Shown here in pieces: positions 55,836-64,000 of a stretch of 64,000 bases of DNA (position 1 is its first letter; every line of letters starts with the position of its first letter). The notes below the pieces were generated by a model. That model was not told the origin of the DNA. It made no database searches and saw only the letters and a list, made by a program, of their open reading frames with translations. The stretch lies in contig JAOUKV010000008.1 of NCBI GenBank assembly GCA_029882355.1, positions 1 through 64,000 on the forward strand. Direction: 5' to 3'. Origin of the DNA: Gammaproteobacteria bacterium. GTDB taxonomy: Bacteria > Pseudomonadota > Gammaproteobacteria > SZUA-229. The position numbers were made by a program, and so were the translations under genes.

Positions 55836-57584
55836 TTAATTTTTTTCAAGCTTGGTCGTTTCAGATAATGTGAATGAATTACCCATAAACTTAATGTGTG
55901 GGGTAATTTTAATCCCCGTCAAAAACCAGTCACCTTTACCTTCCACTTCTCTTACTTTGATTTCTACACGTCGTAACGGTCTTCGTGCACGAACACCTGG
56001 TGCAGGATTATCCATGTCAGATACATACTGCTTAATCCAGTTATTTAGTTCATGATCAACATCACGGCGATTTTTCCATGTGCCGATATGCTCACGCTGC
56101 ATCATTTTTATATAATGTGAGATGCGACTGATAATTAATAAATAGGGTATCTGAGCACCTAATCTGACAGACAAGTTATTTTCTCTATTTTTTTCGTTAT
56201 TATCTTCATGAAAAGCATGGGTGGAATAAGCCGAATAAAATGCAGCACTGTCATCACCTTTATGCACACTCAGTGGGATAAACCCTTGCGACACAATTTC
56301 TGCTTCTCTTTTATCCGTTAAAAGAACTTGTGTCGGAATTTTTCCCGTGCGCATATCATCAGAATTCACACCTGCCTGAGACATGCCTTGAACTTTACCG
56401 TCTTCACCTCCCATGATATTCAAACAAAGACGATATTTTGAAAAGCTAGATACCAGGCGTGTAGCAAAAGCAAAAGCAGCATTACCCCAAACTAAATTCT
56501 TTCCATTTTTACCAGTAGATTCTCGATAAAATAAACCACCTGTGGCGATATCATACGGCTGCCGTAACAAGAATGCAGGTAGTGTTAATGCAACATACCG
56601 TGAATCAGGTGATTCTCTAAAGGACTTCCATTTGGCATATGATGGCTGCTCAAAAATAGATTTAACATCTCTAAGGCGGCTAAAATCCTCATAGCTAGAC
56701 ACACCAAAAAACTCAGCCGATGCTGATGCAATAAATGGCAGATGAGATATTGCAGATACCGCTGCAATTCGCTGCAGTAGTTTTATATCAGGAGCCTTTG
56801 GTGTGAAATCGTAATTGCCAATTATCGCACCATAAGGTTTACCCCCAAACTGCCCAAATTCGGCTGAGTAAACTACCTGATAGAATTCGGATTGGATGAC
56901 TTCCGGGGCGTCCTCTAAATCATCCATCAATGCTTGCTTACTAATATTTAAAACATCGATTTCACAATTCTCGGAAAAATCTGTACGCTCCACAAGGAAA
57001 TTTAATGAACGCCATATAGCTTCTAGCTGTTTAAACTTCTCGTGATGTAATATCTCATCTAACTGCAAGGTCATGCGATTTGTTAATTCTGAAACAAGCC
57101 TTCCAATAATACTACTATCAGATGATACATCGCTTAGCGAAAAGCCTTCATTATCAAGAATTTTTAATATTGCAGGATGCACGTCTTTGATAGTCGATAA
57201 ATCAACGTTGTCATCACTTTCTACAAACTCAATAAATTCACTTATAGCAGAAAAAGCCTTTGTATTTGCAATAATATTCTTCGGACTAAAATCATCAAGT
57301 GACTCAAATATATATTCTAAAACAAGATCACTATCATCCTGCAGTAATTTATTTTCAACGTGAATACTTATTTCAGGTTTGAGCCTTAAAAACAGACTCA
57401 CCAAACTATTTTCTGAAACCACCTGTACTTCTTGACCTTCAAAATATTCTGAATTCTCATTACAGGTAAAATCACCACAAACTAGCAAGCGAAATGGCAG
57501 TTCAATTTCCTGCTCAGAACCGCCTACTGTTGTTTTATAGACAAAGTTAACCCTATCTACCGAAATATTTTTTGACTCAGCCAT
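55836..57584 (-). CDS. tssBC: Natural fusion of type VI sheath subunits TssB and TssC
   Basis: One open frame of ~582 aa encodes both sheath proteins. Residues ~8-125 are TssB-like (SVDRVNFVYKTTVGGSEQEI with ELPFRLLVCGDF; LFLRLKPEISIHVENKL; EYIFESLDDFSPKNI). From ~155 to the end it is TssC: MTLQLDEILHHEKFKQLEAI, WRSLNFLVERTDF, IDVLNISKQAL, AEFGQFGGKPYGAIIGNYDF, LPFIASASAEFF, ESPDSRYVALTLPAFLLRQP, LTDKREAEIVSQGFIPL, and a TssC C-terminus (PHIKFMGNSFTLSETTKL). Separate TssB (~165 aa) and TssC (~495 aa) would total about 660, so the join removed roughly 70-80 residues around the TssB end and TssC start. The ATG at 57584 follows AAAGGA; tssM ends 13 bp upstream. No other tssB or tssC is in the window. 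Confidence 0.9.
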   Translation of the reverse strand: MAESKNISVDRVNFVYKTTVGGSEQEIELPFRLLVCGDFTCNENSEYFEGQEVQVVSENSLVSLFLRLKPEISIHVENKLLQDDSDLVLEYIFESLDDFSPKNIIANTKAFSAISEFIEFVESDDNVDLSTIKDVHPAILKILDNEGFSLSDVSSDSSIIGRLVSELTNRMTLQLDEILHHEKFKQLEAIWRSLNFLVERTDFSENCEIDVLNISKQALMDDLEDAPEVIQSEFYQVVYSAEFGQFGGKPYGAIIGNYDFTPKAPDIKLLQRIAAVSAISHLPFIASASAEFFGVSSYEDFSRLRDVKSIFEQPSYAKWKSFRESPDSRYVALTLPAFLLRQPYDIATGGLFYRESTGKNGKNLVWGNAAFAFATRLVSSFSKYRLCLNIMGGEDGKVQGMSQAGVNSDDMRTGKIPTQVLLTDKREAEIVSQGFIPLSVHKGDDSAAFYSAYSTHAFHEDNNEKNRENNLSVRLGAQIPYLLIISRISHYIKMMQREHIGTWKNRRDVDHELNNWIKQYVSDMDNPAPGVRARRPLRRVEIKVREVEGKGDWFLTGIKITPHIKFMGNSFTLSETTKLEKN

Positions 57585-57597
57585 AAGATGTCCTTTA

Positions 57598-60500
57598 TCA
57601 GTTAGACCAGCAAGCAATCACTTGTTTTGGCGGAGATAGCGGTACGGCAGTTAGCATCTGAATAACTGGGCCTTGACCTTTGATCGTGTAATTTACATCA
57701 ATCGCTTTAACAGAAGAATTAATCAACTGAGAGGCCTGTTCTGGAAAGTCTTCTGGTTTAAAAATATGTCTGCCATCAATAAAGTCAGCAAGAAATAATG
57801 AAAACCCTTTTCTTCCAGAATATGTTTTACGTAGAGAATATTCACCTAATTCGATCCTTAATGTAACATCACCACATTTTTCGAGTGACCATATAAAATC
57901 ATTAGATGCTGAATAGTTATAATTTGCCAGAGTCTGCACTGCATCAGCACAGTGTAAATCTACGTAGGTAGCAAACGGTGATATTGTTGCACTTTGATTA
58001 ATACCCGTAGGTAAGGCTCCAATTTTAACTGTAAATTCATTGGCAACGATACTTCTACCTTCATCAGCATTATTAATAAAACTCATGAAGTTAGATTCCC
58101 ATGAGAGTGATTTTTTTTCTACAACACTAGGAATATACCCCTTCCTATATTTTTTACTCAGGAATGGCATTGCAACTTTATCCAGGTAATTCCATACCAG
58201 ACCATCATCTCCGATTAATGCAACACCCAACTTATCTTCATTGACCCCGACAATCCCTGATAATACTTTATCTTCCCAGTCAGTTTGAAGGTGGCACGCA
58301 GTTTCTTGTTGCATATAGTCATAAGCTAACCGGACTGGACCTGTATATAAATCCCAGAACAAGCGATTGCTTTCACGAGGCTTGCCTATTATGCGCTGCA
58401 GATTTGTTATTGCCGTCCATGCTTTTGCACCAGCATCATCTCCTTTGCTGATTTCGTCTGGATTCGTAAATGCATTTACTGTTGCGTTATAGGATAATTT
58501 TGTCGAATCAGAATTAAATGCTATATCTTGCAATGCCAACTTATATTCCTTATATGTTGTAGCAGCTTGTTCTAGCGCATCATCAAGATCAACTTCTTTA
58601 CCACCACCCGACATTTTATCGGCTTTCTTTTTAGCCTTCATGCCAGTCTTTCCAGCTTTTGCCACAGCTTTACCAACGCCGCCAAGCTTACCAATGAGCT
58701 TAAGTGCCATTTTAGCTGCTTTTTTATTACCCTTTCCGTCATCACCACCAGAGGCATCACCAACAAAGTCCTGCATCTCAGCAAAATAATTAATTTTTTC
58801 ACGTGCCTGAAAATAACCCTCGGCATAGACAGGTTCCAGCTCAGTAGAAACTCGTCGCATAAATGAGAAGTACGGGTTATCTTTGCCAGTCATTGTCTCA
58901 AGCGTATCAAGCCATTCCTTACGCCCTCTTAATTTGTCTTTCCCAGAATCAAACTGTTCTGCAAATAACTGCCATGTTTTTAAATATTTTCTATTATAGA
59001 AAATCATGAACTCTTCTTTAATCGTAGATAGCTCGATTGAGCCTTCACTTGATTGATTTAATTCATCAAGAAATTGATTAAGAAAATCACGACCTATAAG
59101 TGTATAGGCAGCATCGATAACTGGCTGATTATTAATAACACGACTACCACCCCAAAAATCATCAAGCTTAACTTTGGCAAAGCCCTGGATGTTGGCCCAT
59201 TCAATCAACCACTCATGATTGCCATGACTAGAAGCAACAGTTTTTACTAAAAGCGCCTGTAATGAATTTTGTTCTTCAGTGAGGACAATAGCAGACGGTT
59301 GCAGAAGTGTATACTGTCGGTATAAAGCATCAAAAAGCTGTGAAGCTTCAACGCTAATTGTATCACTTACTGAAACAAGGTATTCATCAGGGACTTTTGG
59401 AAGAGCATCAAAACCAATCATATCTTCTTTTAAAATGGCTTTAGTTAAATTTATTCGACGAACAATGCCTGATACTAAATATGCCGTTTGCTCACTACTA
59501 ATGCTTCCGACTAATAAATTAAGTGGTTTATCTATTGAAACCAATAACTCATTTTTAAATGTGTCGATATAAATACTGACTAGCTTTTTATATTGTGGCG
59601 ATTGATTAAAAGGCCCATACCATGGAATGACCCATTCATTCTCAGCCTGTCGTATTTCAGAAATCAACTCATGAAGACGATTCAACGCAATAATTTGGTC
59701 ACTGGTATCACCTTCAACAAGATTTACTTCTGAATAGGATTCAACGATTCTATCAAGAGTTGATTTATCATTGAGGAAAGTGGACGTAAGACCGATCATT
59801 ACTAACAGCAACAATGCGCCACTGGTACTTATACCGTAGTTTCTAATCGCACGTCTAACCCTCTCTGAACTAGCTAGTGTACTTAATATTCCACGATCCG
59901 GAGGCATTACCTTCGTAAATAAATGATGCAGAAAAATGCCTTTATTACTTAATTTATCTGAATTAGTTTCAGCCTGTGATTGTTGACTGGAACTAAAATA
60001 CAACCCCCTGAATCTTGGTGTTTCCTGGTATAGATTGTCCTTCAGTGCTGTACGTGCAAAAGCATGTAAACCTTTTCGCATCTTCTCTAAATTTAGAGGA
60101 AGCTCAATAAGACTATCATCAGGATTATCGTTACGCTCCATCATCAATAAACGAAGTTCTTTAATGCGTCCTAGCACTTCATCAAAAGCCTTATTAAGGA
60201 TGCTTTCAATATCGCCAGTTTCTTCTTCGCACAAATACCCCATAACTTGTTGCAATGCATCTTCAGGCAAGTAATTGCACCAGTTAGAAAACTGATCAAC
60301 AAGGTCGCATTTTGTAACCATTAGGTATACAGGCATTTGCGCTTCAAGGCGTTCCATCAAATCATTAATACCTGAACGGATCTGCTGCCCCTCTTCCATT
60401 AATTCTTCTTCCGAACATGTTAGCAATCGCTCGGCAGAAACAACCAGAACGACACCATTCAATGGTTCTTTCTGTTTGTGACGGGATAACATTCCAAGCA

Positions 60501-61068
60501 ACGACGCCCATTCTTTACGATCCCTCTTATCTACATCAGGAACCGCATATCGTCCGGCCGTATCAATAACAATTGCTTGATCGTATAACCACCATTCAAG
60601 ATTTAATGTAGAGCCATCAGCATGTTCAGATAATTCCATCGCGGGTGTTAGTAAGCTTGCATTACGTAATGCAGTACTTTTACCAGAGCGAGGTTTGCCG
60701 AATACCATATACCACGGCAACACATACAGGGGATCACCTTTAAGTTTTAGATGTGACGATTTAAGAGTTTTAACCGCTTTATTCCAATCTTTTTTCAAGC
60801 CCTTCAGTAAGTCCTTGGATGACATACCTAATTCAGCATCAACTAAAGAATTTTCTTTTTGCAGCACTCGCATTACTTGAGCCTTTGCGCGATATCTGAT
60901 TATCATTTTTTTAATCAGAATAACTAGCACCCAAAGCCCAAGAATCAAGCCAAAGATAATCGCGGCTTTTTCTAACGGCAGCTCCATTAGTAATGCAACA
61001 CCAAACACAATACCTGCAATCAGCAGTACGATGAAAAGATAAAGCAAGAAAGTGAAGAATTTTTTCAT
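57598..61068 (-). CDS. tssM: Type VI membrane-complex protein TssM (IcmF)
   Basis: TssM spans the inner membrane and contacts TssJ in the periplasm. The 1156-aa protein has two N-terminal membrane segments (FFTFLLYLFIVLLIAGIVFG, AAIIFGLILGLWVLVILIKK). A cytoplasmic GTPase-like domain follows, with Walker A FGKPRSGKSTALRNAS (~120) and VIDTAGRYAVPD. A third membrane helix (SGALLLLVMIGLTSTFL, ~420) and a large periplasmic part complete it. It follows tssL after six bases. Unlike many TssM proteins the Walker motif looks intact. Confidence 0.96.
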   Translation of the reverse strand: MKKFFTFLLYLFIVLLIAGIVFGVALLMELPLEKAAIIFGLILGLWVLVILIKKMIIRYRAKAQVMRVLQKENSLVDAELGMSSKDLLKGLKKDWNKAVKTLKSSHLKLKGDPLYVLPWYMVFGKPRSGKSTALRNASLLTPAMELSEHADGSTLNLEWWLYDQAIVIDTAGRYAVPDVDKRDRKEWASLLGMLSRHKQKEPLNGVVLVVSAERLLTCSEEELMEEGQQIRSGINDLMERLEAQMPVYLMVTKCDLVDQFSNWCNYLPEDALQQVMGYLCEEETGDIESILNKAFDEVLGRIKELRLLMMERNDNPDDSLIELPLNLEKMRKGLHAFARTALKDNLYQETPRFRGLYFSSSQQSQAETNSDKLSNKGIFLHHLFTKVMPPDRGILSTLASSERVRRAIRNYGISTSGALLLLVMIGLTSTFLNDKSTLDRIVESYSEVNLVEGDTSDQIIALNRLHELISEIRQAENEWVIPWYGPFNQSPQYKKLVSIYIDTFKNELLVSIDKPLNLLVGSISSEQTAYLVSGIVRRINLTKAILKEDMIGFDALPKVPDEYLVSVSDTISVEASQLFDALYRQYTLLQPSAIVLTEEQNSLQALLVKTVASSHGNHEWLIEWANIQGFAKVKLDDFWGGSRVINNQPVIDAAYTLIGRDFLNQFLDELNQSSEGSIELSTIKEEFMIFYNRKYLKTWQLFAEQFDSGKDKLRGRKEWLDTLETMTGKDNPYFSFMRRVSTELEPVYAEGYFQAREKINYFAEMQDFVGDASGGDDGKGNKKAAKMALKLIGKLGGVGKAVAKAGKTGMKAKKKADKMSGGGKEVDLDDALEQAATTYKEYKLALQDIAFNSDSTKLSYNATVNAFTNPDEISKGDDAGAKAWTAITNLQRIIGKPRESNRLFWDLYTGPVRLAYDYMQQETACHLQTDWEDKVLSGIVGVNEDKLGVALIGDDGLVWNYLDKVAMPFLSKKYRKGYIPSVVEKKSLSWESNFMSFINNADEGRSIVANEFTVKIGALPTGINQSATISPFATYVDLHCADAVQTLANYNYSASNDFIWSLEKCGDVTLRIELGEYSLRKTYSGRKGFSLFLADFIDGRHIFKPEDFPEQASQLINSSVKAIDVNYTIKGQGPVIQMLTAVPLSPPKQVIACWSN

Positions 61069-61074
61069 TATTTT

Positions 61075-61749
61075 TTAATATTTCACAAGTTGTTGAATTT
61101 CATTTAGTGTTGCTGCAATATCGAAACCAAAGTACAGCATCATAATCACAATAATAGTTACTGGTAAGCCAATCAGGACTGGGTATATATTTAATCTTGG
61201 TTGATACCCTGAACTCTTATCCAAACTATGACCACGATATGCAAACGGGAACAATGTCGCCGAATCAATATCCTGCTCTGACTCATCAGGTAAAATTACG
61301 CTCAAATTAAACGCTTTGATTTCTTCGTAACGCTGCCGATCTTCACCACGAAAGTATTTACCTCTAAAACCAAGCCCTAAACACAGGGCATATATTTCTC
61401 TTATATCTCTATCAGGCCCAAATTTATTCAATTCGTTCAAGCGATCATAGAATGCTGATCCCGCACTTGTTGTGTTAAAACAAAGCCTTTGCAATGTATT
61501 TGTTTTCCACTCACTTTTATACGCCCAGTTTGAGCAAAGAAATAATTCATCAACAAATGCAACAACAGGGAACTTTGCTTGCTCAAGCATTTCACTAGAG
61601 ATAGCATATTCTTCGGACATTGTTTTTGATTTATCCAGCAGTGACATCAGATTAGTTCTTGCCTCATCTGCCGATGCAACTTGTATATCACCTCTAGCCA
61701 GTTTACGAGCGTACAATATGGCATCTGTAAAACAGTCTACTATTCGCAT
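61075..61749 (-). CDS. tssL: Type VI membrane-complex protein TssL (DotU)
   Basis: TssL is a C-tail-anchored inner-membrane partner of TssM and TssK. The 224-aa protein has the cytoplasmic hook domain with FPVVAFVDELFLCSNW, LQRLCFNTTSAGSAFYDRL and EIYALCLGLGFRGKYF. A single C-terminal membrane helix (YPVLIGLPVTIIVIMMLYFG) is followed by a short periplasmic tail. There is no OmpA-type peptidoglycan-binding extension. It starts one base after the tssK stop, with GAGGAAG inside tssK as ribosome-binding site. Confidence 0.95.
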   Translation of the reverse strand: MRIVDCFTDAILYARKLARGDIQVASADEARTNLMSLLDKSKTMSEEYAISSEMLEQAKFPVVAFVDELFLCSNWAYKSEWKTNTLQRLCFNTTSAGSAFYDRLNELNKFGPDRDIREIYALCLGLGFRGKYFRGEDRQRYEEIKAFNLSVILPDESEQDIDSATLFPFAYRGHSLDKSSGYQPRLNIYPVLIGLPVTIIVIMMLYFGFDIAATLNEIQQLVKY

Positions 61750-61750
61750 A

Positions 61751-63136
61751 CTACTTCCTCACAACCACAAGTTCGACCTTAGTATCTTGTGGTGCCTCTT
61801 CCCATAAAAGAGATACGTTTTGCTGCCTGGCCACACTACTCCACTGATCATCATGAACATCAAGACGTAAGTAGTATGAATTAGGCCGACGAGGCAAACC
61901 TGGTGGAGGTGCAGGCATATAAATCATACCAACACCTGGCAATGAGCGTTCAACCAATACTTCAACTGAATCTCTTGATGACAATTTAGCCGCGGTTAAC
62001 AATGACTGTTGTGCATCATCAAAACTATCCATTGTATTAACAATCAGATAGAAATCCACATGCTCTGTAAAGAATTCCTGTGGCACATCCGCAGAAAAAG
62101 CCACTTCATCTCGTATCATCTCAACCAGATATTGAGGCCCTATTGTTATTTCATTTAATAATTGCGTAACTAAAGAGCTGGCAGAGGTGAAGCAGTGACC
62201 AATGTCACTATGATTATACGGTGGCAACAAACGCTCGCCATCAGCCGTCTCTCCCAATACCGTAACACGGTCTGTAAAGGTACTTACCTCGCCTACAAGT
62301 TCTCGAAGTACTCCGTAAACAATCCAGGGATGAACATCGCCACATTCAGACAAATGAAAAAGCCTGGGCACAAAACGACTCAATGATTGCAAGGCCATTT
62401 TGTAACGAAGTAGATTTGCATCAAATCCTTTTTTAGCATGTACAGGTGCTTTATAAGATGATAACTGTAATGCTCTTCCCATGATCTCATCACGCACATC
62501 CTTAACTAGCCTTGCCAGCTCTGGCACAGCGCTTAGAGTTACTGTTGGCGGTACAAAATGTCGGTTATACATTATCGAATCACCATCACGAATAACCTGA
62601 GCAACAGGAATAAGTTCATAATCATTCATATCATCTTTTTCATTATCAAAGACTATTTTGACAACATGGTTTAAGAACTTGACTTGCGCTTCTGGACCAT
62701 CAACATACATATCCTTGACGTCTTCTGGATTTGCCATGCTAACAAAGCGTGTATTTATATCATTAACATTATTCAATTCATTAACGACAGTAACATTATC
62801 ACCAAACTTATTATATTTATGAATAGCCAGATAAATGGTGAATGGCTTTTCAGGATCAACCCACTCAGATTCAAAAGAACGAGGTGCAACAACGCCATTA
62901 TCTGGAACTGACACAAATGTCCCATCAGAAAAAATAAACTCACCCTTATCGATTTCACAGGTTCGATGGTTTAATGAGGCACTTTGCATCTCAATTGAAC
63001 ACACACCCCAGAAATGAGGCTGTTGAAAAGTGTGATAAGGATACAATAATGACTGCTGATATCTTTCAGCAAGCTGAAAGTGCTGCGGCTGCAAAAATAG
63101 ACCTTGATGCCAAAATACTGGTTTATTATTTCCCAC
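61751..63136 (-). CDS. tssK: Type VI baseplate-membrane connector TssK
   Basis: TssK links baseplate wedges to TssL and TssM. The 461-aa protein has the family start PVFWHQGLFLQPQHFQLAER and YHTFQQPHFWGVCSIEMQSA, and later SRFVPRLFHLSECGDVHPW, YGVLRELVGEVSTF and the C-terminal YYLRLDVHDDQWSSVARQQN. Translation starts at GTG with GAGGTG upstream. Confidence 0.95.
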   Translation of the reverse strand: MGNNKPVFWHQGLFLQPQHFQLAERYQQSLLYPYHTFQQPHFWGVCSIEMQSASLNHRTCEIDKGEFIFSDGTFVSVPDNGVVAPRSFESEWVDPEKPFTIYLAIHKYNKFGDNVTVVNELNNVNDINTRFVSMANPEDVKDMYVDGPEAQVKFLNHVVKIVFDNEKDDMNDYELIPVAQVIRDGDSIMYNRHFVPPTVTLSAVPELARLVKDVRDEIMGRALQLSSYKAPVHAKKGFDANLLRYKMALQSLSRFVPRLFHLSECGDVHPWIVYGVLRELVGEVSTFTDRVTVLGETADGERLLPPYNHSDIGHCFTSASSLVTQLLNEITIGPQYLVEMIRDEVAFSADVPQEFFTEHVDFYLIVNTMDSFDDAQQSLLTAAKLSSRDSVEVLVERSLPGVGMIYMPAPPPGLPRRPNSYYLRLDVHDDQWSSVARQQNVSLLWEEAPQDTKVELVVVRK

Positions 63137-63212
63137 AACACACCTCTGTATTAACCATTGTTAGTTGTACCATAAAGTTCATATCATTTAGTTTTTAATA
63201 AAATACCTGGAG

Positions 63213-63854
63213 TTATTTAATAGCATCAGACCAATCAATATCGGATCTATTGCTACTTCCACTTTGAGTCGATTTTTTTTTATTATCAGTAATCTGTTTT
63301 GTGCTTGAGCGCCCCAGGTCTACATAAATATTTAATTTATCTGGGAATGCTTTTGCTTCATCTGATATTAATGTTAATGCAACCAGTCCTTTTTCTACGA
63401 GTCCACGTTCTTGTGCACGCATCGGTATAGGGAACACTTTAATATCTTTTGTCGGATTAAGATTGTAATAACCGACAATCATGCCTAGATGTTGTGCAGA
63501 TTGAGCGCGATTAAGAGTCACTTTTTTTTGCTCACCAGGTCTAACATTAATTAATGTAAAACCAGCAACTGTTTCATCAATCTGACCTTTTTGAAGTAAT
63601 TCGACAGCACCTTCCATTGTCACTGATAAACCACTAAACGTATTTGGATCACTCAATTGAAAAACACCAATTGCCAATGAGTGAGGTCTTCCGCTAACGG
63701 AATTCAAATCTGCAGGCGCTGATATAGACACTGTAATTGCACGCTTAGCATACGTCCAATCATCAGGATCAACTGTTAATTCTGTTGGCGTTGAGCTACA
63801 AGCTTGTAACATAAACACTACAAGTACGTATAAGCACCTATTATTTAGCAACAC
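63213..63854 (-). CDS. tssJ: Type VI outer-membrane lipoprotein TssJ
   Basis: TssJ anchors the TssM periplasmic domain to the outer membrane. The lipoprotein signal CLYVLVVFMLQAC gives lipobox LQAC. The mature domain has the transthyretin-like pattern with SISAPADLNSVSGRPHSLAIGV (in two parts) and VFQLSDPNTFSGLS, then ELLQKGQIDETVAGF and YVDLGRSS. A polar C-terminal tail after residue 185 (KKKSTQSGSSNRS) is extra. Translation probably starts at GTG 63854. It is 76 bp upstream of tssK and preceded by a terminator, so it may head the operon. Confidence 0.92.
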   Translation of the reverse strand: MLLNNRCLYVLVVFMLQACSSTPTELTVDPDDWTYAKRAITVSISAPADLNSVSGRPHSLAIGVFQLSDPNTFSGLSVTMEGAVELLQKGQIDETVAGFTLINVRPGEQKKVTLNRAQSAQHLGMIVGYYNLNPTKDIKVFPIPMRAQERGLVEKGLVALTLISDEAKAFPDKLNIYVDLGRSSTKQITDNKKKSTQSGSSNRSDIDWSDAIK

Positions 63855-63880
63855 TTCAAATTATATCCATAAAAATAAAC

Positions 63881-63922
63881 AAAAAACCAAGCCGATACTG
63901 AATCCTCAATATCGACTTGGTA
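63881..63922 (-). terminator. Rho-independent terminator between an hcp gene and tssJ
   Basis: ACCAAGCCGATA and TATCGACTTGGT form a stem with one mismatch around a 12-base loop, followed on the minus strand by T6. It separates the hcp at the right edge from tssJ, leaving about 25 bp for a tssJ promoter. A TATAAT at 63860-63865 (minus strand) is too close to the GTG for an ordinary leader, so partial read-through from hcp is likely. Confidence 0.85.
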
Positions 63923-63927
63923 ATAAC

Positions 63928-64000
63928 CTAGCCTGCGCTACCTGCACGCCAGTCATCAGTACCTTCAGTACCAGCAACCTCATGCGTCCATGTAATAGTT
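63928..64000 (-). CDS. hcp: Second Hcp, C-terminal end only (runs off window)
   Basis: The last 23 codons and the TAG stop of a minus-strand gene are present: TITWTHEVAGTEGTDDWRAG followed by SAG. This is the usual end of Hcp tube proteins (YxxITWTH..AGxxGxDDWRA). It differs clearly from the other Hcp in the window, which ends KIIWTWEADGIEFEDAW, so two tube subunits are encoded. The N-terminal part is outside the right edge. Confidence 0.8.
   Translation of the reverse strand, partial: TITWTHEVAGTEGTDDWRAGSAG

Overview
The window looks like chromosome of a moderately AT-rich gammaproteobacterium, probably a sulfur oxidiser. The support is a SoxB-type thiosulfohydrolase, a gammaproteobacterial-style tmRNA with tag ANDDNYALAA, MsrPQ, EptA, a LolD/LolC-type lipoprotein exporter, a full-length (about 1295 aa) PurL, and heat-shock promoters of the sigma-32 kind. 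Species cannot be named from the sequence alone.

Layout. 1-4.3 kb: heat-shock locus hrcA-grpE-dnaK-dnaJ (minus strand; dnaJ runs off the left edge), with a CIRCE operator and a sigma-70 promoter in front of hrcA and sigma-32 promoters in front of grpE and dnaK. 4.4-6.75 kb: an unrecognised 708-aa exported protein preceded by a 46-aa lipoprotein. 7.3-8.4 kb: a lipoprotein made of seven 48-residue FG-GAP/VCBS repeats. 8.5-12.6 kb: lolD and a single LolC/E-type permease, an OmpA-domain protein, and a HupE/UreJ-type membrane protein. 12.8-18 kb: soxB, eptA, msrQ, msrP. 18-22.5 kb: purL and, divergently, ssrA (tmRNA). 22.5-26.4 kb: an apparent operon of a small secreted phospholipase-A2-like protein and two related, Gly/Ala/Val-rich lipoproteins. 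26.6-31.7 kb: a 1708-aa hybrid histidine kinase (REC-REC-PAS-GAF-six PAS-HisKA-HATPase-REC).

31.9-64 kb: one long minus-strand array. From upstream to downstream it encodes the 3' end of an hcp gene and a terminator, then tssJ, tssK, tssL, tssM, a natural tssB-tssC fusion, hcp, tssE, tssF, tssG, vgrG, a DUF2169-pentapeptide protein, a pentapeptide-repeat protein, DUF3540, a DUF4150 PAAR-like protein, a two-partner secretion pair (tpsB, tpsA) and a large repeat lipoprotein. Gaps are short and several genes overlap, so type VI secretion genes, their VgrG-loading accessories and a two-partner exoprotein may be co-expressed. tssA and tssH (clpV) are not in the window.

The strongest candidates for something new are the single-polypeptide TssBC sheath protein, which seems to lack the usual free TssC N-terminus, and its physical coupling to a toxin-less VgrG/DUF2169/pentapeptide/DUF4150 module and a TpsAB pair. 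A second candidate is the phospholipase-A2-like plus paired-lipoprotein operon. All assignments come from reading motifs and protein sequences by eye. No database search, composition calculation or structure prediction was run.
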